From an uncultured Gemmatimonadota bacterium (GTDB lineage: Bacteria > Latescibacterota > UBA2968 > UBA8231), in NCBI GenBank assembly GCA_903893785.1, contig CAITNQ010000491.1, positions 1-46,063 on the forward strand: a stretch of DNA of 46,063 nucleotides, written 5' to 3'. Below the pieces are notes generated by a model. That model saw nothing but the letters and a program-made list of their open reading frames with translations, did no database searches and had not been told where the DNA came from. Positions 40,579 through 46,063 of this stretch are shown piece after piece (position 1 is the stretch's first letter; the number at the start of each line of letters is the position of its first letter). A program made the translations under genes and the position numbers.

Positions 40579-41592
40579 ATGACCATTCAGCAAGCCATCG
40601 ACAACCTGGTCCATGGGCGTAGCCTGGGGCGCGACGGGGCTCGAGCGGCCATGGACCAGATCATGGATGGGCAAGCCACGCCGGCACAGATCGCCGGCTT
40701 CCTGGTGGCCCTGCGCTGCAAGGGCGAGACCGTGGCCGAGATCACCGGCTGCGCCGAGGTAATGCGCCAACGGGCCACGCCCATTCTGACCCGTCGTTCC
40801 GATCTGGTTGATACCTGCGGCACGGGGGGCGATGGAGCGGGTACCTTCAATATCTCGACGACGGCGGCTTTCGTGGTTGCCGGTGCTGGGCTGTGCGTGG
40901 CCAAGCACGGCAACCGTGCCATGTCCAGTCGCTGCGGTTCGGCCGACGTGCTGCAGGCCCTAGGCGTCAACACCGAGGCATCACCGGAGACTGTTGGCCG
41001 GTGCCTCGACGAGGTGGGCATCGGTTTCCTGTTCGCGCCCCTGCTGCACGGCGCCATGAAGCACGCGGCCGGCCCGCGGCGCGAACTCGGGGTGCGCACC
41101 GTGTTCAACCTGCTTGGCCCGTTGACCAACCCCGCCGGTGCCCGGCGGCAACTGATCGGCACCTATGCGGCGGCGCTGACCCCCGTGCTTGCGGGCGTCC
41201 TGGCTGAACTGGGTGCGGAAAGGGCCTGCGTGGTGCATGGCTCCGATGGCCTGGACGAGATCACTATCACCGGACCGACGCAGATCAGCTGCCTGCGCAA
41301 CGGCGTCGTGGAAACGAGCATGATCGAACCGGCCATGTTCGGCGTGGCGCTGGCTCCGGCCGCGGCCCTGCTGGGCGGCACGCCGGCGGAGAACGCGCAA
41401 TTGCTCACCGAGGTGCTGGCCGGCGAACGGGGTCCGCGGCGAGACATCGTGCTCCTCAATGCCGGCGCGGCGATTTTCGCCGGTGGCCTGGCCGATGATC
41501 TTGGCCAGGGCGTCGAGCAGGCCCGGGCCGCGCTGGATTCGGGGGCCGCGCAGCGCAAACTGGACCATCTGCGCCAGGTGAGTCAGGGGTAA
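40579..41592 (+). CDS. trpD: Anthranilate phosphoribosyltransferase
   Basis: Transfers phosphoribose from PRPP to anthranilate, the second tryptophan step. The 337 residues have VDTCGTGGDGAGTFNIST near 76-93 (PRPP loop), KHGNRAMSSRCGSADVLQALG (cited as KHGNRAMSSRCGSAD), the HGAMKHAAGPRRELG anthranilate segment and FNLLGPLTNPA. The usual R-x-x-G-x-R pattern is intact. It starts 10 bases after trpEG with GAGGAG upstream and ends two bases before trpC. Length equals the family norm. The glutamine amidotransferase domain sometimes fused to TrpD is not present, as it is fused to TrpE here. Confidence 0.95.
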   Translation: MTIQQAIDNLVHGRSLGRDGARAAMDQIMDGQATPAQIAGFLVALRCKGETVAEITGCAEVMRQRATPILTRRSDLVDTCGTGGDGAGTFNISTTAAFVVAGAGLCVAKHGNRAMSSRCGSADVLQALGVNTEASPETVGRCLDEVGIGFLFAPLLHGAMKHAAGPRRELGVRTVFNLLGPLTNPAGARRQLIGTYAAALTPVLAGVLAELGAERACVVHGSDGLDEITITGPTQISCLRNGVVETSMIEPAMFGVALAPAAALLGGTPAENAQLLTEVLAGERGPRRDIVLLNAGAAIFAGGLADDLGQGVEQARAALDSGAAQRKLDHLRQVSQG

Positions 41593-41594
41593 CC

Positions 41595-42374
41595 ATGGCC
41601 GACATCCTGCAGGAGATCGCCGCGTACAAACGCGAGTTCGTGGCGGCTGCACGGCGTCAGCGTTCACTGGCCGACGTGCGGTCGGCAGCCCGTGACGCTG
41701 CCCCGGCGGCCGACTTCGCGGCCGCGCTGCGCCAGGATGGCGTGTCGCTGATCGCCGAAGTCAAGAAGGCGTCGCCGTCCCGCGGCGTGATCCGCGCCGA
41801 TTTCGATCCCGAGCGGATCGCCGCGGCCTATGCCGAGGCCGGCGCACAGGCGCTTTCGGTGCTTACCGACGAGGCTTATTTTCAGGGCAGCATCGCCTAT
41901 CTCCAGGCAGCGCGCCGCGTGGCCAGCCTGCCGGTGCTGCGCAAGGATTTCGTCGTCGAAGAGTACCAGGTGTACGAGGCGCGGGCCATCGGGGCCGATG
42001 CGGCGTTGCTCATTGTCGCCCTGGCCGACGGCTCCCAGTTGGCCGACCTGGTGGGCCTGGCGGCCGAGGTGGGGCTCGCAGCCTTGGTCGAAGTTCACGA
42101 CGCGGCCGAAGTGGACCGCGCCCTGGGCGCCGGCGCGACTCTGGTGGGGATCAACAACCGCGACCTGAAGACCTTCCGCACGACGCTGGACACCACGTTC
42201 GAGCTCGTCGAGCGCCTCCCGGCGTCGGTCACCAAAGTGAGCGAAAGCGGCATCGAGACCCGGGCCGACGTCGAGCGTCTGGCGGCGGTGGGCGTGGATG
42301 CTGTGCTAGTCGGCGAAGCCCTGATGCGCGCTCCGGACGTGGCGGCCCGGACGCGCGAACTGCTTGGCCATTGA
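41595..42374 (+). CDS. trpC: Indole-3-glycerol phosphate synthase
   Basis: Closes the indole ring from carboxyphenylamino-deoxyribulose phosphate. The 259-residue TIM barrel has IAEVKKASPSRGVIR near 52-66 with catalytic Lys, SVLTDEAYFQGS near 85, LPVLRKDFVVEEYQVYEARAIGADA (cited as LRKDFVVEEYQVYEA), VGINNRDLKTF near 179 and KVSESGI near 212. All catalytic residues appear intact. It is monofunctional: no TrpF domain follows, and no separate trpF, trpB or trpA is in the window, so these are encoded elsewhere. The start lies two bases after trpD. trpS follows after 16 bases. Confidence 0.95.
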   Translation: MADILQEIAAYKREFVAAARRQRSLADVRSAARDAAPAADFAAALRQDGVSLIAEVKKASPSRGVIRADFDPERIAAAYAEAGAQALSVLTDEAYFQGSIAYLQAARRVASLPVLRKDFVVEEYQVYEARAIGADAALLIVALADGSQLADLVGLAAEVGLAALVEVHDAAEVDRALGAGATLVGINNRDLKTFRTTLDTTFELVERLPASVTKVSESGIETRADVERLAAVGVDAVLVGEALMRAPDVAARTRELLGH

Positions 42375-42390
42375 CTTCTCGGGAGGCAAC

Positions 42391-43392
42391 ATGACGGGGG
42401 CAACCCGCACCACGAAGCGCGTCTTCTCCGGCATCCAGCCGTCGGGTGGACTGCACCTGGGCAACTACATCGGCGCCATCCGTAACTGGGTCGAAGAGCA
42501 GGACCGGTACGAGAACATCTTCTGCGTTGTCGACCAGCACGCGATTACCGTTGACTACGACCCGGCGCAGCTGCGCAGCCATACGCGGCAGACTGTGGGC
42601 CTGTATTTGGCCTGCGGCCTGGACCCCGAACGCTGCACCATCTTTGTGCAGTCCCATGTCCCGGAACACACCGAGCTGGCCTGGCTGCTGAACTGCGTCA
42701 CGCCCATGGGGTGGCTTGAACGCATGACGCAGTTCAAGGAGAAATCGGCCGGCGGCGGCGAGCGCGTGTCCACCGGGTTGTTCACCTACCCGGTGTTGAT
42801 GGCGGCCGATATCCTTCTGTACCAGGCCGACGGGGTGCCGGTGGGCGAGGACCAGAAACAGCACGTGGAATTGGCGCGCGATATCGCCGCCCGGTTCAAC
42901 CGCCTGTTCGGTGATACGTTCACCGTCCCGGAGCCGTGGATCCGTCCGGTTGGTGCTCGCGTCATGGGTTTCGACGACCCGAGCCGGAAGATGTCGAAGT
43001 CGGCCGACGGGCAGTACCACAGCGTGGCTCTGCTCGACGAGCCGGACCAGATCCGTCGCACCATCATGCGCGCGGTCACCGACTCGGAGCGCGACATTGT
43101 CTTCAACCCGGAACGGCCGGGGCTGTTCAACCTGCTGACCGTTTTCCAGGCACTGTCCGGTCAGAGCAAGCAGGAGATCGAGACCCACTTTGCCGGGCAG
43201 GGCTACGGTCACCTCAAGCGCGAGCTGGCTGACCTGGTAATCGCGGCGCTGGAGCCCATTCAGGCCCGCTATCGCGATATCACCGCGGATCCGGCCCGGA
43301 TTGACCAACTGCTGGCGCGCAGTGTGGCCCGCCTGCGACCCATCGTCGACGACACCATGGCGCGCGTGCGTGTGGCCATGGGACACCGCTGA
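42391..43392 (+). CDS. trpS: Tryptophanyl-tRNA synthetase
   Basis: Charges tRNA-Trp. The 333 residues show the class I signatures SGIQPSGGLHLGNYIGA near 11-27 (HIGH equivalent HLGN) and RKMSKSADG near 200 (KMSKS). The PVGEDQKQHVELARDIAARFN block identifies the Trp enzyme. Length is that of bacterial TrpRS (330-340). I chose ATG 42391 with GGGAGGC at 42381-42387. A synthetase gene inside a trp biosynthetic operon is uncommon. Under the trpL attenuator, low charged tRNA-Trp would raise both tryptophan synthesis and charging capacity, a self-consistent feedback. It separates the Trp genes from the Tyr-branch genes downstream. Confidence 0.95.
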   Translation: MTGATRTTKRVFSGIQPSGGLHLGNYIGAIRNWVEEQDRYENIFCVVDQHAITVDYDPAQLRSHTRQTVGLYLACGLDPERCTIFVQSHVPEHTELAWLLNCVTPMGWLERMTQFKEKSAGGGERVSTGLFTYPVLMAADILLYQADGVPVGEDQKQHVELARDIAARFNRLFGDTFTVPEPWIRPVGARVMGFDDPSRKMSKSADGQYHSVALLDEPDQIRRTIMRAVTDSERDIVFNPERPGLFNLLTVFQALSGQSKQEIETHFAGQGYGHLKRELADLVIAALEPIQARYRDITADPARIDQLLARSVARLRPIVDDTMARVRVAMGHR

Positions 43393-43400
43393 GGCCGCCC

Positions 43401-43718
43401 ATGCAGATCGATCTGAGTACGTTCCGAGCCCGTATCGACAGCATCGATGACATCATCCTCGAGCTGCTCAATCGCCGGCTGAAGTACGCGCTGGAGATCA
43501 ACCAGATCAAGCTCGAGCGCGGCCAGCAGGTACTCGACCCCAACCGCGAGGCGCAGATCCTGGAGCGCCTGAAGAGCTACAATGACGGCCCCCTGAGCCA
43601 GGAGGGGTTGACCCTGATCTACTCTACAATCATCGCCGAGTCGCGGCGCCTGATGGCCCAGGCCCGGACCAGCGACGGTGAGTCGGCCAGCGGTGACGCG
43701 GCAGGCCGCGGTGCGTGA
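43401..43718 (+). CDS. aroQ: Chorismate mutase, AroQ class
   Basis: Converts chorismate to prephenate, the branch to tyrosine and phenylalanine. The 105 residues form the three-helix AroQ domain: FRARIDSIDDIILELLNRRL near 8-27 with the first-helix Arg11 and the Arg pair at 25-26, then a Lys in NQIKLERG, the NREAQILERL segment with Glu, and IYSTIIAESRRLM near the end. The Ser/Ala/Gly-rich last 15 residues overlap tyrA by 41 bases. It is a free-standing domain, not fused to prephenate dehydratase or DAHP synthase. The start is nine bases after trpS. Here aroQ denotes the chorismate mutase fold, not type II dehydroquinase. Confidence 0.9.
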   Translation: MQIDLSTFRARIDSIDDIILELLNRRLKYALEINQIKLERGQQVLDPNREAQILERLKSYNDGPLSQEGLTLIYSTIIAESRRLMAQARTSDGESASGDAAGRGA

Positions 43719-44832
43719 ACGGCTCGCCGGGCCGCCGGCGTTTGCGCGCGTCGCCCTGGTGGGGGTCGGCCTGATCGGCGGCTCCATGGGGCTGGCGCTG
43801 CGCCGATCGGGCTTCACCGGCGAGATCGTCGGGGTCAGCCGCCCGGCGACCATTGACCAGGCGGTGGCTTTGGGGGCCGTGGACCGTGGCTGGGACTACA
43901 GCCAGCTGGCCCTGGCCGTGGATGGCGCTGACCTGGTTGTGCTGTGCACGCCCATCCGCAACATCCTGGAATTGCTGTCGCCCCTGGCTGGCTGTGTTGG
44001 CCCTGGGACCCTGGTGACCGATGTCGGCAGCACCAAACGGTGCATCATGGCTCGGGCCGCTGAGGTGCTGCCCGCGGGGGTCCATTTCGTGGGCGGGCAC
44101 CCCATGGCCGGCTCAGAGAAAGCCGGCGTCACGGCGGCCGACCCCTTCCTGTTCCAGAACGCCATCTACATTCTGGTACCGGGACCCGCGGTGCCTGCCT
44201 CGCGCTATGCCGGGTTCATCGCTCTGCTGCAGGGGTTGGGCGCCAACGTGCTCGAGTTGTCGGTCGAGGTCCACGACCAGGTGGTAGCGGCCATCAGCCA
44301 CCTGCCGCAGATGATTGCCACCTCGCTGGTGCGCCTGGCCGGTGAACTGAATCGCGGCAATGCCTATTTCCTCGCCCTGGCGGCCGGTGGGTTCCGTGAT
44401 CTGACGCGCATCGCCTCAAGCCCCTTTGCGCCCGTGTGGGAAGATATCTGCCACACCAACGCCGACCAGATTGGCGCCATGGTGGATCGCTACATTGACG
44501 TGCTCCAGGATGTCCGCGCCCGCCTGGGCAGCGCCGATCTGGCTGACGACTTCGCCTTCGCCAACCGCATCCGCGACGCCCTGCCGCGTGATTCCAAGGG
44601 TTTCATCCACCGTCTCTTCGAGCTGCTGGTGCTCGCCGAAGACCGGCCGGGCGTGATCGCCGAGATTGCCGGCGCCCTCGGTCACGACGGCATCAACATC
44701 AACGACATCGAGATCATGAAGGTCCGCGAAGGCGAAGGGGGCACAATTCGCCTCGGCTTCGACAGCGACAACGCGGCTGAGCGGGCCCTGGCGACCCTCG
44801 GACGCCTGGGTTACCAAGCCCGACGCCGGTAG
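43678..44832 (+). CDS. tyrA: Prephenate dehydrogenase with C-terminal ACT domain
   Basis: Oxidatively decarboxylates prephenate to 4-hydroxyphenylpyruvate, the tyrosine precursor, with NAD(P). Up to 384 residues: VALVGVGLIGGSMGLAL near 25-41 is the Rossmann motif, then DVGSTKR near 115, FVGGHPMAGSEKAGV near 135-149 with the catalytic His region, and AISHLPQM near 200. The last ~75 residues are an ACT domain (LLVLAEDRPGVIAEIAGAL, then INDIEIMKVREGEGG), suggesting feedback control by tyrosine. The GTG 43678 start overlaps aroQ by 41 bases. GTG 43693 and 43711 are alternatives, none with a clear ribosome site, so translational coupling is likely. With aroQ it supplies the Tyr side of an operon whose leader reads Tyr as well as Trp codons. 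Confidence 0.92.
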   Translation: MSRPAVTRQAAVRERLAGPPAFARVALVGVGLIGGSMGLALRRSGFTGEIVGVSRPATIDQAVALGAVDRGWDYSQLALAVDGADLVVLCTPIRNILELLSPLAGCVGPGTLVTDVGSTKRCIMARAAEVLPAGVHFVGGHPMAGSEKAGVTAADPFLFQNAIYILVPGPAVPASRYAGFIALLQGLGANVLELSVEVHDQVVAAISHLPQMIATSLVRLAGELNRGNAYFLALAAGGFRDLTRIASSPFAPVWEDICHTNADQIGAMVDRYIDVLQDVRARLGSADLADDFAFANRIRDALPRDSKGFIHRLFELLVLAEDRPGVIAEIAGALGHDGININDIEIMKVREGEGGTIRLGFDSDNAAERALATLGRLGYQARRR

Positions 44833-44857
44833 GCTGCCGGGGAGGCACGGGGGCCGT

Positions 44858-46063
44858 ATGGAGCAGGTGATCCAGCCAGCGCGCCGGCTCAACGGCGAGG
44901 TCCGTCTGCCGGGAGAAGGTCCGGCCTCGGAGCAGGCCGTCCTGCTGGCTGCCCTGGCCGTCGGCGAAGGTCGCGTTGCCAACGCCTCACCGGCGGTTGA
45001 CCACGCGATCGCGGTGCTGGCGCAGCTGGGCGTCGTGGCTGAGCGTCAGGACCGTGACGTGGTTGTCAACGGGCCAGGCCCGGCTGGCCTGGTACCGCCG
45101 GCGGCACCTCTGACCTGGCCGGCCGTTGACGATGGCCTGCTGCTGTTGTTGGCCATCCTGGCTGGCCAACCCTTTGTCAGCTGCGTGCAGACCTCGGTCG
45201 GGGGCGAGTCGCTGTCGCTGTTCCTGCGGCTGCTGCAGGCCATGGGGGCGCGGGTGGAGGTGACGGCCGACGCCCTGGTGGTGGGCGGGGCATCGCTGCA
45301 TGGCGTCGAGCACGACGAGCCGGACTTGGACGGTGGCGTCAAGCTGGCGCTGCTGGTGGCCGGGCTTTTCGCCGAGGGCGTCACGCGCCTGCGTGAGTCG
45401 GCGGCCAGTCGCAGTCGGAGTGAACGCGAGTTGCGTCAGCGCGGTGTGGTCGTTGACCGCCGGTTGGATGGCGCAGATGGGCGCTACGTGCTGTCGGTGG
45501 CGGGTGGGCAGTCCCTGGCCGCTGTGCACACCGAGATCGCCGGCGATCTGGACCTGGCCGGGCCGTTGCTGGTGGCGGCCCTGGCGCTGAAGGGATCAGT
45601 CGTGCGGCTGCCAGGAGTGGCCCTCCGGCCCGGGCGCCGGGGCGTACTGGATCTGCTGCGGCAGTCTGGTGGCAGTATCGACATTGAGGAACTGCCGGGC
45701 GGCACGGCCCATCTGACGGCTCGGCATAGCCGGCTCAAGGCCACGCGCATTGCCGGCGCCCGAGCGGCGCGGTTGCTCGAGCACGTCCCGGTCCTCCTGT
45801 TGGCGGCCACGCAGGCCCAGGGCGAGTCGGTCATCCGCGATGTCGAAGGGTTGCGCCAGCGGCCCGACGGCGACTGCCTGGCGTGGCTCACCGGGATCCT
45901 GCGCCAGTTGGCGGCACGCGTAGGCGAGTTCCCGGAAGGGTGGGTGATCCAGGGCGGTGCGCCGCTGTGCGGGGCTACCCTGGAAGTCCGCCGGGACGCC
46001 ATGGCGGCGTTGACCTTCGGCGTTGCCGGGTTGCTGGCGGAGAGCGAGGTTACCCTGGTCGGC
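44858..46063 (+). CDS. EPSP synthase (AroA)-like protein with degenerate active site, C-terminus cut by window edge
   Basis: An open frame of 402 codons from ATG 44858 to the window end, following tyrA by 25 bases, with GGGGAGG 13 bases upstream. Overall it aligns with 5-enolpyruvylshikimate-3-phosphate synthase: LNGEVRLPG at 11-19, VLLAALAVGEG, ALLVAGLFAEGVTRL, VPVLLLAATQAQGES, VIRDVEGLR and FGVAGLLAE. Yet the catalytic motifs are replaced. PGDKS reads PGEGP (18-22), losing the key Lys. The NSGTTMR loop reads VDDGLLLL (90-97). SAQVK reads DGGVK (158-162). SRDHTE reads SRSRSE (184-189). KESDR reads QRPDGD (334-339). DHRIAM reads RRDAMA (378-383). The frame is continuous, so this is substitution, not frameshift. 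It is probably a non-catalytic paralogue, perhaps regulatory; true AroA would be elsewhere. A MurA-like origin is less likely. Confidence 0.8.
   Translation, partial: MEQVIQPARRLNGEVRLPGEGPASEQAVLLAALAVGEGRVANASPAVDHAIAVLAQLGVVAERQDRDVVVNGPGPAGLVPPAAPLTWPAVDDGLLLLLAILAGQPFVSCVQTSVGGESLSLFLRLLQAMGARVEVTADALVVGGASLHGVEHDEPDLDGGVKLALLVAGLFAEGVTRLRESAASRSRSERELRQRGVVVDRRLDGADGRYVLSVAGGQSLAAVHTEIAGDLDLAGPLLVAALALKGSVVRLPGVALRPGRRGVLDLLRQSGGSIDIEELPGGTAHLTARHSRLKATRIAGARAARLLEHVPVLLLAATQAQGESVIRDVEGLRQRPDGDCLAWLTGILRQLAARVGEFPEGWVIQGGAPLCGATLEVRRDAMAALTFGVAGLLAESEVTLVG

Noticed and set aside
44858..46063. Frameshifted or decayed normal aroA
   Set aside because: Similarity runs in one frame across the whole visible length with no stop, and each motif is replaced in place, so sequencing error or simple decay does not explain it.
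1..46063. Insertion sequences, prophage genes, CRISPR arrays, toxin-antitoxin or defence islands
   Set aside because: I saw no transposase, integrase, phage structural or Cas-type protein and no regularly spaced direct repeats. All substantial frames are accounted for by metabolic, envelope or repair genes.

Overview
This is a GC-rich bacterial chromosomal segment, roughly two-thirds G+C by eye. It is densely coding, with many 4-base start/stop overlaps and clear GGAGG-type ribosome binding sites. The gene content mixes a DUF4954 protein, a NagB-like/PIG-L fusion of the kind described in Bacteroides, FucI, a DegT/FAD-oxidoreductase/Gfo-Idh cluster, a GDP-heptose-type kinase/phosphatase pair and a fused TrpE-TrpG. 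This points to a little-studied bacterium, perhaps of a PVC- or FCB-like or candidate phylum. I see no rRNA, certain tRNA, insertion sequence, prophage or CRISPR, so the lineage cannot be fixed.

Layout. 1-1935 (minus): a D-2-hydroxyacid dehydrogenase, cut by the window edge, and an Ldh_2-family dehydrogenase. 2341-4432 (plus): a class I DAHP synthase, then a DUF4434 protein. 4451-7211 (minus): a rhodanese and a nuclease-helicase of the XPD/DinG type. 7448-10550 (plus): MTA phosphorylase, a UxuA-like TIM-barrel protein and an unassigned conserved protein. 10656-18678: an amino-sugar and acetate block with DUF4954 (minus), then NagB, ACP, Pta, AckA and a NagB-like/PIG-L fusion. 18789-19316: ferritin. 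19466-19790: an intergenic transcription unit with its own promoter, rich secondary structure, a 9-codon ORF and a strong intrinsic terminator. 19947-26375: aminotransferase, FAD oxidoreductase, Gfo/Idh, M14-like peptidase, HddA and GmhB. 26348-28722 (minus): two glycosyltransferases. 29068-34355: FucI, RmlD-like, a DPM1-like GT2, and a GT2 fused to the membrane and Rossmann part of a sugar-phosphate transferase. 34503-37869: S41 protease, FtsX-type permease, LolD-type ATPase. 38100 to the end: an aromatic amino acid operon, trpL-trpEG-trpD-trpC-trpS-aroQ-tyrA-aroA-like.

The most notable points are three. First, a complete ribosome-mediated attenuator lies in front of trpEG. It has a promoter, a 32-codon leader with Trp and Tyr codons clustered together, three mutually exclusive helices and a T6 terminator, and it controls an operon carrying both Trp and Tyr branch genes. 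Second, the last gene of that operon encodes an EPSP-synthase-fold protein in which nearly every catalytic motif is replaced, so it is probably a pseudoenzyme. Third, the unidentified leader/ncRNA at 19466-19790 has a mini-ORF that ends inside the 5' arm of its terminator.

A weaker general pattern is that several gene ends carry long perfect GC hairpins with no T-tract. T-tracts appear only at the two regulatory-looking terminators.
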